A stretch of 64,000 nucleotides of DNA from Agrobacterium vitis (GTDB lineage Bacteria > Pseudomonadota > Alphaproteobacteria > Rhizobiales > Rhizobiaceae). The stretch is from contig NZ_CP118261.1 of NCBI RefSeq assembly GCF_013337045.2, forward strand, positions 186,001-250,000, written 5' to 3'. Position numbers and translations under genes: made by a program. The notes under the pieces were generated by a model that saw nothing but the letters and a program-made list of their open reading frames with translations, had not been told where the DNA came from and searched no databases. Below are positions 56,609 to 64,000 of the stretch, one piece after another (positions within the stretch are counted from its first letter, which is position 1; the number at the start of each line of letters is the position of its first letter).

Positions 56609-57330
56609 CTAGGTGTTTGGTCCCAACATGTCATGGCTTGGGTTTCGAATGAAGATTTCCGGCTTTTTCTTGCTGAGTTGGCGGATGGCTTCGTAGGGTG
56701 TTTTGAATCGTAACGCTTTGAGCTGTTTGGCGTAGTTGTAGGCGAGTAGCCAGTCCCGGATATGTCGCCGCAGGTCAGTGATCGAGGCGTAATGGAATGA
56801 CTTAACAGTCGCGTCCTTGACCGTTCTGACCATGCGTTCAGCCTGCCCATTGGTCCATGGATGATAGGGCTTGGTCTGACGGTGCTCGATATCATTTGCT
56901 GCGCATACCGCGCCGAAGATGTGATCGACGAACCCACGTTCTGTCCGTCTGTCATGCTGCACGAATTGGACGCCGTTATCCGTGAGCACTGTGTGGATTT
57001 TGTAGGGTACCGTTTTAACCACGGCCTTGAGGAAGCCGGCTGCGACAAGCTTTGTCGCCTTGCGATAGGTCCTGGCGACGACGATCTTCGAAATCCGATC
57101 GACTGCGACAAAGAGGAAGGCCTTGCTGCCCTCATATCGCAACTCTCAATATCGATATGGAAATAGCCGATTTCGTAGGATTTGAAGCGCTTAGGCTTTT
57201 CACGATCCGACTTTGGCAAGCGGGAGATACCGTGGCGCTGCAAGCAGCGATGAAGGCTTGAACGGGACAGATGCGGGATCACACCGACAACAAAAAAAGC
57301 CGCGGCGAAATCGCACCCGACCTTCCTCAT
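56609..57330 (-). pseudogene. IS481-family transposase, frameshifted
   Basis: Starts in PHLSRSSLHRCLQRHGISRL and continues RFKSYEIGYFHIDI. A shift at about 57145 interrupts the first Asp region, then RYEGSKAFLFVAVDRISK, LTDNGVQFVQHDRRTER (second Asp) and YHPWTNGQAERMVRTVKDAT (Glu) follow in the frame at 57142-56609. The N-terminal HTH part is missing or replaced. Inactive. Confidence 0.85.
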
Positions 57331-57443
57331 CTTCGTCCATTCGTCAGGTCAGGACATCCGTGGAGAGGTTGTCCTGACGTCGCTCGCACGACAGCGAGTA
57401 GCCGCTTCATCTCGAATGCGAGCTACTGTACCCCTGAAACTTG

Positions 57444-57875
57444 TTAGGCCACCTTCCGCCGTCGGTTCTGCCCTAGGCCATTTTCCTTTGCCAAACGCGA
57501 ACGCGCTTCCGCGTATGCAGGAGCGACCATGGGGTAGTCGCTCGATAGATCCCATTTTTCTCGATACTGGTCAGGGGAAAGCGAATGATGGGTCATCAGA
57601 TGACGCTTCAAGGACTTAAAGCCATTCCCGCATTCCAGACACGTCATCTGATCTTCCTGGAAAGACTTGCGGACCGAAACAGCTGGCTTCTGCTTCTCGA
57701 CAATGACTTCAGCTACGGCAGGTATCGACGTCGACGTCAATGCTGCGTGGACATCTGCTATCAGCAAACGTAGTTCACTCACGGGGATGACATGGTTGCT
57801 GACGTAGGCTGATACGATATCGGACGTCAGTTCAACCAGCAGGCTTTCACTGTGGGTCTTCGGTAATTTGTCCAT
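57444..57875 (-). CDS. MucR/Ros-family zinc-finger regulator
   Basis: 143 residues from the ATG at 57875, the normal MucR length. The N-terminus [20 protein letters not shown] is the oligomerisation part. The zinc finger [19 protein letters not shown] lies near residues 79-97, followed by [21 protein letters not shown] and a basic tail. Ros/MucR proteins silence A/T-rich promoters of virulence, exopolysaccharide and plasmid genes in Rhizobiales. It stands alone between IS remnants; targets may include the A/T-rich accessory genes here. Confidence 0.93.
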   Translation of the reverse strand: MDKLPKTHSESLLVELTSDIVSAYVSNHVIPVSELRLLIADVHAALTSTSIPAVAEVIVEKQKPAVSVRKSFQEDQMTCLECGNGFKSLKRHLMTHHSLSPDQYREKWDLSSDYPMVAPAYAEARSRLAKENGLGQNRRRKVA

Positions 57876-58120
57876 GGATATAATCTTCTTCCAATGACGC
57901 ATTCAGCGGTCAGGCAAGCCAAAAAGTATTTCTGCTGTTTCCCATATAAATCCCAGGCGGGCAACCGCCTCCCGTATCCCCGGGCTTTGGCGTCTTTGAG
58001 GCCGTCACGAAATCTTTTTGATGGCGCGATTGTCACGCAGGCAAGCTTATTACGGCAGATTTTCCTATGCGATTGACTCTAACGTGCCGCTCGCTGCTGA
58101 CCCAACAGCGGTTGGTTTCC

Positions 58121-58246
58121 AACCACGGCCCGATCAGCAACCTCTTCCACATTCCCCGCCACGACATTCCATCCAACCACCATTGTGAAATGCGGGGAGC
58201 CGTCTTGGATACTTGGTTTGACGCCACTCGCCTTCAAACTGCCTGA
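58121..58246 (+). pseudogene. C-terminal fragment of an IS6-family transposase
   Basis: 42 codons encoding GPISNLFHIPRHDIPSNHH, then DATRLQTA and TGA. It matches the tail of the IS6 copies at 45913 and 60961. The IS right end, similar to theirs, follows at about 58280-58302 (complement ATCATAAACTTAACATGCC). Confidence 0.85.
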
Positions 58247-58337
58247 TCCCAACAAATATGGCACCTCCCTCGCCATGGCATGTTAAGTTTATGATGTCAC
58301 AGGAATAGAATTGACCAACGGGCCGGATCATCCAAAG

Positions 58338-59876
58338 TTAACGGCTGTCCGTGCGCTTGGCGACCGGAAGGAGATCAGGAGCTGTCTGGATACAGTCCCT
58401 TCCCGCAGCCTTGGCTGCATAGAGCGCCGCGTCAGCCTGCAGAAGGAGGTCCGTCTTGCGCAGGCCCGGCATCGATTTCAGATTAGCGGCCCCGACACTC
58501 ACTGTGACGATGCGCTTTTCGCTTCCAACATGCTCGATGGCCAGAGTACGCACGGCTGCACAAACGAGCCTGGCAACTGCCTCGGTTTCGGATATCGATG
58601 CATTCGGCAACACGACGGTCAATTCTTCCCCACCATATCGCGCCACAATGCTTCCCGTAAATGACCTGGATGTCGCATGAACCGTGTTGGCGACAAGCTG
58701 TAGACATTTATCCCCGGCGGGGTGCCCATAGGTGTCGTTATAAGCCTTGAACCAATCGACATCGATAAGAAGAAGGCCGATATTGGCGCCCTGATCCTTA
58801 GCTCTGTCAAAAGCTTGGTCCATGGACGCTTCCAAACCACGGCGGTTCATCAAACCAGTCAATTCGTCCGTATCGGCCAACGCCGACAAGCGATCGTTCA
58901 ACTCATGCAACCGCGCTTCTCGTTGGCAATGAAGAGTGATATCCGCGTAAACGATCATCGCCTCCCCCTCGCCCGTGACACGCGTTCTTGCCTCGATTGA
59001 ACGTCCGTCGGCCAGTTGGATCAGACGATCGCTGGGCCGGAACAGGCCTTCCGCAACACGATCGATGATAGGATCGACATCCGATTCAACAGAGGCTTCT
59101 TCATTGCGTTCGAAGGATGTCCGCAAGATTTCTCGGATGTTTTTCCCGGGCACCCTGACATCTGCCGTTTCCTTGAAGAGATCGAGGTATCTCTGATTTG
59201 TGAAAACCAGCACGCCGTCGCGGTCGAAAAGAGCCAATCCATCCGCCATGGTCGCGAGCGCATCGGCTAGACGGATCTGTGCCGCGGCCAGATCCCTCTC
59301 AAGCGCCGTCTGCTTCATCTCCTGTGCGATGGCAAGAGCTGATAACAGGGTTGCTCCAAACAATACCAGCATGAATGGGCCGACTGTTTCGGCGATCAGG
59401 TTTCCCCAGGCATCAAAGGGACGCACGACAAAGAAGCCGGCTACGCCGCTGACTGCGACGAACAGAGCAAGTGCTGCGATCTGCGGGAAAGTCGGGATCT
59501 TGCCGCGAAGCAATCGGCTTGCAATGACACCAATCAATGCCGCCGCGATGATTTGCCGGATGCCAATCGTGATACCCATGCCTCCGATCATTAGTCGCCT
59601 GACAATTGCCGCGACAAGCGGCGGGATGGCGGCAATGGGGCCGCCGAAGAAAGCCGAAATAGCGAGAAACGTATAGCGGGTGTCCAGGAAAACACCTTGG
59701 GAGAAGCGAAACGGCAAGGCCATGGTCGCAACGAGCCCAACGGCCATGAAGCAGCCAAAAATCAATGAAAAGGCGCGAGGACCTCGGAAGACGCAGTTTG
59801 GCCGGACAAATGTCCAGGTCAATGTCGTGATGGCAACGATTGCCAGGTTCGCAAGGAGTTCAGGCCAAGGATACAT
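58338..59876 (-). CDS. Membrane diguanylate cyclase with PAS domain
   Basis: 512 residues. Six or so membrane helices in the first 190 residues (5TM-5TMR-like, FGGPIAAIPPLVAAIVRRL), a PAS domain at about 200-320 (LADALATMADGLALFDRDGV), then GGDEF at about 335-500 with ELTGLMNRRGLEA and the active-site loop RYGGEELTVVLPNA. The loop is GGEEL instead of the usual GGEEF. No RxxD inhibitory site is present at the normal position before the loop. It makes c-di-GMP, which would favour attachment. Confidence 0.93.
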   Translation of the reverse strand: MYPWPELLANLAIVAITTLTWTFVRPNCVFRGPRAFSLIFGCFMAVGLVATMALPFRFSQGVFLDTRYTFLAISAFFGGPIAAIPPLVAAIVRRLMIGGMGITIGIRQIIAAALIGVIASRLLRGKIPTFPQIAALALFVAVSGVAGFFVVRPFDAWGNLIAETVGPFMLVLFGATLLSALAIAQEMKQTALERDLAAAQIRLADALATMADGLALFDRDGVLVFTNQRYLDLFKETADVRVPGKNIREILRTSFERNEEASVESDVDPIIDRVAEGLFRPSDRLIQLADGRSIEARTRVTGEGEAMIVYADITLHCQREARLHELNDRLSALADTDELTGLMNRRGLEASMDQAFDRAKDQGANIGLLLIDVDWFKAYNDTYGHPAGDKCLQLVANTVHATSRSFTGSIVARYGGEELTVVLPNASISETEAVARLVCAAVRTLAIEHVGSEKRIVTVSVGAANLKSMPGLRKTDLLLQADAALYAAKAAGRDCIQTAPDLLPVAKRTDSR

Positions 59877-60374
59877 TCAGTGCTCGCAAGGTGATGCGAT
59901 ATTTATATCGGCCCGGCCTAAATAAAGCGATAGCGTGAATGGTTAAGAAGCGATCTACCAAGGAGAGGTGCAACGCTTCGCAAGAACTGCCCATATTATT
60001 GTGAGGTAAGATTGACCCAGCTTATCGTTTCGTCAAGGCTCGTTTTCAATTCCAAAGGCTTTTTGCCCGCAATTCGTTACGCTTGCTAGGTGGGACGAGG
60101 CCAGATGAAAAATGCGTCAAAATCTGCTGAAACTCAACGAGCAGTAGATTAAATCGCGCCAAAATCCAGGCGCACAAATTTTTAATGAGTAATATTTAAA
60201 ATTAATCAATAATTTTATGCAAAATTTGCATTGCATGCGGATGGGAATTTATCCAACGCAATCTCGGCAGGCATGACGCCCGGCTTTCTCCCAAGCACAA
60301 TGATTTTGCTCTCGGGGATATTTTTCGCTCACGCGCGTGACCGCTTGGAATAACGGCCATCGGAAAGGTTTGTC
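59877..60374. other. Intergenic region upstream of the diguanylate cyclase
   Basis: No gene recognised. It should contain the leftward promoter of the cyclase and the rightward promoter of the chemoreceptor stub at 60375. The central part is A/T-rich (60180-60240). Confidence 0.4.
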
Positions 60375-60482
60375 ATGCAGAACATCTCAATCATCGGGAA
60401 ATTTCTGCCTATCTTCACCGTTTTTGGTATTTTTGCGCTGGCCGTCGCTAGCTATTCTGCGGTGCAGATGGAAAGGTTTTGA
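60375..60482 (+). pseudogene. N-terminal stub of a chemoreceptor gene
   Basis: 35 codons encoding MQNISIIGKFLPIFTVFGIF and ALAVASYSAVQMERF, the first membrane helix typical of Agrobacterium/Rhizobium chemoreceptors, with a good AAAGG site. The frame is cut by the palindrome that begins at 60475. The rest of the receptor is not in the window. Confidence 0.75.
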
Positions 60483-60574
60483 TTGAGTGGACGGTCTCCT
60501 CCCCCGGCATCTGAGATGCCATAGTGCGGCTGTTGGAAGCCTCAGAAAGGAGAGCCGTCCACTCAATCAAAACC
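60475..60574. repeat. 100-bp palindromic element with 20-bp perfect arms
   Basis: The left arm GGTTTTGATTGAGTGGACGG (60475-60494) and its exact complement (60555-60574) enclose 60 bp that contain no gene. A further TCTCCT/AGGAGA pairing extends the stem with one bulge. It looks like a miniature inverted-repeat element or the collapsed ends of an IS. Confidence 0.75.
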
Positions 60575-60800
60575 CGTTGTGGTCAGCTCTACCACGTTCA
60601 CGCCGTCAACTGTCGGAATCACTCAACTGGAACGCTAGGTCTTGGAGGTGTGAGCCTAGCATGAAGCGGTAGTGCCAACGGGGCGGCGCCGGGCCCCTTG
60701 CGCGTCATATCGAGACGAAATTCAACAGATCCGCGTCTTTCAAACTGCTTATAGGCATTAGGGGATGAGGACGAAAACTTGGACTACCAGGGGGTAGTTC

Positions 60801-60911
60801 ATGTATTCCTATGAAGACAGGATCCGAGCGCTCGAGCTCTACATCAAGCTGGGCAAACGTGTCAGGGCAACCATTCGTCAGATGGGTTACCCAACCAAGA
60901 ATGCCCTGAAG
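60801..60911 (+). pseudogene. IS3-type orfA fragment interrupted by IS6
   Basis: 37 codons, MYSYEDRIRALELYIKLGKR and VRATIRQMGYPTKNALK, the N-terminal HTH of an IS3/IS150-like orfA. The frame ends at the IS6 left terminus at 60912. No downstream half is found after the IS6 copy. Confidence 0.75.
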
Positions 60912-61729
60912 GGCATCGTAACGTTAACCGAACATCGAGCAAAATGTGGGATCTGGCTGGATGACCAGATTTACCCGTGATCCTCTTTATCGCCGACATC
61001 GATTTCCAGCGGAAGTTATCGCCCATGCCGTTTGGCTGTATTTCCGGTTTCCGCTCAGCCTGCGGATGGTTGAGGATCTGCTAGCAGCGCGTGGCATCAT
61101 CGTCTTTCATCAGACCGTTTGACTTTGGGCCGAGAAGTTCGGCAGACACTTCGCCAAGGACATCCGCAAGCGATCTGCGGGCAAGCTCGGGGACAAATGG
61201 CACCTTGATGACGTAGTTATCACCATCGGTGGAAAGAAGCACTGGCTTTGGCGCGCCGTTGATCAGGACGGCTTTGTTCTCGACGTGCTGGTGCAAAGCC
61301 GTCGCAACGCCAAGGCGGCAAAGCGTTTGATGCGCAAGCTCCTCAAAGCGCAAGGCCGCGCGCCGCGTGTAATGATCACTGACAAGCTACGCTCCTATGG
61401 CGCGGCAAAACGGGAGATCATGCCCGGCATCGAACACCGTTCTCATAAGGGACTGAACAATCGAGCGGAGAACTCCCATCAGCCCGTCCGACGAAGGGAG
61501 AGGATCATGAAGCGCTTCAAGTCGGCGCGACATCTTCAGCGTTTCGCGTCCATCCACGACCCGATCGCAAACCTCTTCAACCTTCCCCGCCACGATCTTC
61601 CATCCAACCATCATCGCGAACTGCGAACAGCAGCCTTGGATATTTGGCGAGACGTCGCTCGCCTTCAAGCTATCTGATCGAAGCAAATATCGAGCTTCCT
61701 TGGAATTGGCACGTTAACTTTACGATGCC
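60912..61729 (+). mobile_element. IS6-family element
   Basis: Ends GGCATCGTAACGTTAACC (left) and complement GGCATCGTAAAGTTAACG (right), about 820 bp, the normal size. The flanking 8-mers differ, so no target duplication remains. It is inserted in an IS3 orfA. Confidence 0.85.
60961..61677 (+). pseudogene. IS6-family transposase with one stop codon
   Basis: 238-codon frame with a single TGA at 61120-61122 (codon 54) where HQTV-R-LW has Arg (CGA to TGA). The rest is complete: DKWHLDDVVITIGGKKHW, MITDKLRSYGAAKREIMP, HKGLNNRAENSHQPVRRRER, so all three DDE residues survive. It would be functional again if the stop were read through. Confidence 0.88.
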
Positions 61730-61811
61730 GGACAATCAAGCTCGTGTCCCAGGTGTGCGAATGATGACGGCCTCCCTTAAGAATTCGAAAATGCTTGTTC
61801 AAACTTCCCAA

Positions 61812-62219
61812 CTAGAAAGCTCGACCCATCTTCTCATCATTTTCAATTCGTGTGACACAGCCGGTGATCTTGGCAAGCAGGATGTCGAAATCAATCGGCT
61901 TGGTTAGGTAGTCAGCGGCTCCACTCTGAAGGCCGGCAATCATATTGTCCCTGTCGGCGAGCGCAGTCAGGAAAATGAACGGAACATTGGAAAACTCGGG
62001 ATGGTTGATCTGGATCTCCGCCATCACCTGATGCCCATCCATTTCTGGCATCGTAATATCGCAAATAACGATGTCGGGCCATTTTGTCAGGATCACTTCC
62101 AGGCCCTCCCTTCCGTTGCTGGCCTGCAACGTCTTAAAGCCGGCATCCTCCAGTTCTTCCACCACCAGAGTGCGGATCGCTTCCTCGTCTTCGATGCATA
62201 GAATAGTAATCTTGCTCAT
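61812..62219 (-). CDS. Single-domain response regulator (CheY-like)
   Basis: 135 residues, receiver only: acidic residues IEDEEA near residue 10, phosphoacceptor Asp in IVICDITMPEMDG near residue 54, Thr in FLTALADRDN near residue 83 and Lys in YLTKPIDFDILL near residue 107. With no output domain it probably acts by protein contact. It starts 15 nt after the sensor kinase stop, so the two form an operon. Confidence 0.93.
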   Translation of the reverse strand: MSKITILCIEDEEAIRTLVVEELEDAGFKTLQASNGREGLEVILTKWPDIVICDITMPEMDGHQVMAEIQINHPEFSNVPFIFLTALADRDNMIAGLQSGAADYLTKPIDFDILLAKITGCVTRIENDEKMGRAF

Positions 62220-62233
62220 GCTGAATTCCCGCC

Positions 62234-63967
62234 TCAGGCGGCCTCTGTTTTGTGGATGTCTGATGTGATTTTTTCGGTTGCGGCAAATGGGAGGCTGATG
62301 GTGAAGATCGATCCCTGGCCTTTTTCACTTGTGACCGAAAGCGTACCCCGGTGAAGTTCGACGATCTGCTGCACCAGGCTGAGCCCGATACCCGTCCCGG
62401 CTATGCCGGTAGACGTGCGTGCCCGAAAGTAGCGCTGGAACATTTTCGGCAGGTCGTCGGCGTCGATCCCGATGCCCCGGTCCCTGACAGATACATGAAC
62501 GCTGCCGTTCTCCTGCCATCCCCGAACGTCGATCTCGGGTGAATTGGGTGCGTATTTGACTGCGTTGGAGAGAAGGTTCGTAACGACCTGCTGCAGCGCA
62601 GACCGATCAGCCGAGATCATCGCCGGTAAATGCTCGAGATCCAGATTGAAGCGATGGCTGGGGGTGATATCGCGTTGGCTTGCGGCGCAAAGGCGGATCA
62701 GGTCGGCAATGGCGCAAGGTTCCGGCCGGATGTCGATCATGCCATGGTCGAGCCGGCCGACAGCAAGGATGCTTTCCATCAGGTCAACCATGCGCGATAC
62801 CGAGCCACGGATCTGGCCGACCTTTTCGCCAACAAATTCTGGCGTGACCTCGCTCTTGCGCCGCATCAGGCGCTGCGCCGCCCCGTCTATGATGGCCAGC
62901 GGCGTGCGGAACTCATGTGACGCCATGGCCACGAACTGGCGCTGCTGTTCGTTGACGTGGCGTTCATGGTTCAGCAGTCGCTCCAGCTTTTTTGCCTGCA
63001 GCTCAATTTCGGCCGTGCGTTCCGTCACGATCTCCTCCAGCCGGTCACGGTGGTGCAGCAGTTCGCGCTCTGCCATCTTGCGGGCGGTGACATCGACATA
63101 GGTCAGGACACATCCCCCGCCGGGCGATGGGGTGGAGCGAACCTCAAGCACAAGCCCCGAAGCAGTGTCGCGATCGAATGCATGGTCGACAAACAGTTTG
63201 GCGTGGCGAATGCGCTCTTGGGCCAATTGCTCGACATCGCCCTGGCCATATTCTCCACGAGCCGCATTGAACCGCAAAATGTCGCCGAAATTGCTGCCAG
63301 CGGGAAACAGCGCCTCGGGCAGGGTCAGAATCTCATAGAAGCGCTTGTTGGTCATGGCGACCGTCAGATCACTAGACAGGACACATATGCCACCGGGAAA
63401 ATTGTCGATTGTCGCCCGCAGGAGGTCGAGGACATTGTCTCCCGGCTTTCCTCCAGCAGTTTCATCGCCAAGCCGGCGGCTCGCCGCGGGCGCTGGCCCC
63501 GATTTCTTGTCAGCCCGCTGCTGCTTGCCGAGGATGACCGTCGAAATGTCCTGCGCCAACATGTCGAGGGCACCTGCGTGTTGGTAGTCCCCGCCGTTGT
63601 CGGTATAGACTGCCAGTGCGCCGACAGGCTCTGTGGCGGGGCCTCTGATCGGAACCAGTATCCGCGTCAGGTCTCCATGGGGATCGGCCCCTATCTGGAC
63701 CGTGCCGCATATGGCAATAGAGTTTTCGAGCTGGGACCAATGGATGTTATAATAGCCCGCCAACATCGCCGTCTGCATGGTGTCGCCATTGAGATAAACG
63801 GCGGCTCTCGGCTTCAATTGCAATTGGCTGGTTTCAACGATGACCCGCAAAATATCGGGAATGATCTGTCCGATGATGCGATCCGAATAGCCGATCCGCA
63901 GGATTTCGCGCCCGGCGGCTGCGGCCCAGGATGCAATCTCCAAACTGTTTGCGCGCCGTCTGCTCAT
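62234..63967 (-). CDS. Soluble sensor histidine kinase (GAF-like and PAS domains)
   Basis: 577 residues without membrane helices. The N-terminal GAF-like region (about 1-160) holds LVPIRGPATEPVGALAVYTD (in part), then a PAS domain (about 185-305, DNFPGGICVLSSDLTVAMTNK), a coiled coil (ERLLNHERHVNEQQRQ) and the HisKA site FVAMASHEFRTPLAI near residue 350. ATPase boxes are NLLSNAVKYAPNSP and GTGIGLSLVQQIV. Its partner is the receiver at 61812. Signal unknown; a redox or light cue is possible from the GAF/PAS pair but unproven. Confidence 0.93.
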   Translation of the reverse strand: MSRRRANSLEIASWAAAAGREILRIGYSDRIIGQIIPDILRVIVETSQLQLKPRAAVYLNGDTMQTAMLAGYYNIHWSQLENSIAICGTVQIGADPHGDLTRILVPIRGPATEPVGALAVYTDNGGDYQHAGALDMLAQDISTVILGKQQRADKKSGPAPAASRRLGDETAGGKPGDNVLDLLRATIDNFPGGICVLSSDLTVAMTNKRFYEILTLPEALFPAGSNFGDILRFNAARGEYGQGDVEQLAQERIRHAKLFVDHAFDRDTASGLVLEVRSTPSPGGGCVLTYVDVTARKMAERELLHHRDRLEEIVTERTAEIELQAKKLERLLNHERHVNEQQRQFVAMASHEFRTPLAIIDGAAQRLMRRKSEVTPEFVGEKVGQIRGSVSRMVDLMESILAVGRLDHGMIDIRPEPCAIADLIRLCAASQRDITPSHRFNLDLEHLPAMISADRSALQQVVTNLLSNAVKYAPNSPEIDVRGWQENGSVHVSVRDRGIGIDADDLPKMFQRYFRARTSTGIAGTGIGLSLVQQIVELHRGTLSVTSEKGQGSIFTISLPFAATEKITSDIHKTEAA

Positions 63968-64000
63968 GGCCAGCCCTAACCCAAGGTTGAGAAACCGCTA

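Noticed and set aside
1-64000. CRISPR arrays, tRNA or rRNA genes, repABC and trb genes
   Set aside because: Looked for by eye on both strands; no regularly spaced repeats, RNA gene signatures or replication/mating-channel proteins were recognised.

Overview
The window looks like part of a large conjugative plasmid, or a plasmid-derived island, from a Rhizobiales alphaproteobacterium (Agrobacterium/Rhizobium/Ochrobactrum type). The evidence is a Ti-plasmid-style DNA-processing region (traC-traD-traG diverging from traA-traF-traB-traH around an RSF1010-like oriT), a TraR quorum-sensing activator with its antiactivator TraM, a near-consensus tra box, a MucR/Ros regulator and many rhizobial IS elements. 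No repABC, trb or traI genes are visible, so replication, mating-pair formation and the acyl-homoserine lactone synthase must lie elsewhere if the system works. No rRNA, tRNA or CRISPR array was recognised.

Layout. 0-2.3 kb: IS110, DUF736, HU and WGR small proteins. 2.9-10.8 kb: one minus-strand operon of type VI secretion cargo (VgrG, DUF2169 adaptor, PAAR-like/HNH nuclease effector, two tandem propeller-like paralogues, a small protein and an AP2-like protein). 11.2-12.3 kb: a second WGR protein and two small overlapping genes. 12.3-20.7 kb: conjugation genes with oriT and tra box. 20.7-24.8 kb: a second, solo LuxR followed by a methyltransferase-like protein, an unrecognised 470-residue protein and a GNAT acetyltransferase. 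24.8-28.3 kb: Fic protein among repeated dyads, a possible structured RNA, a nucleotidyltransferase-fold protein, a dead parD and an XRE regulator. 28.8-36.7 kb: peptide ABC transporter, CapA-like protein and peptidase T. 37.1-38.2 kb: traM and traR, convergent.

38.8-40.1 kb: IS remnants. 40.3-45.5 kb: an L,D-transpeptidase/DsbA-like/DsbD thiol-redox operon diverging from a two-component system, with a perfect dyad between them. 45.6-48.6 kb: an IS graveyard with a truncated ArsR gene, a traA fragment and an IS3 copy. 48.9-53.5 kb: an archaic (Csu-type) chaperone-usher pilus operon. 54-55.9 kb: a chemoreceptor. 56-61.7 kb: further broken ISL3, IS481, IS6 and IS3 copies around a MucR regulator, a diguanylate cyclase and a chemoreceptor stub. 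61.8-64 kb: a response regulator and a sensor kinase.

How it fits together: TraR with 3-oxo-acyl-HSL should act at the tra box to fire traCDG and traAFBH, with TraM restraining TraR. The second LuxR gene starts 39 nt after traH and may be read from the tra operon, which would couple transfer to the unknown cassette behind it. The rest is accessory cargo for competition (T6SS effector), attachment (Csu pili, chemotaxis, c-di-GMP), peptide scavenging and thiol or metal stress. All functional statements come from reading the sequence and remembered family features; no database search was run.
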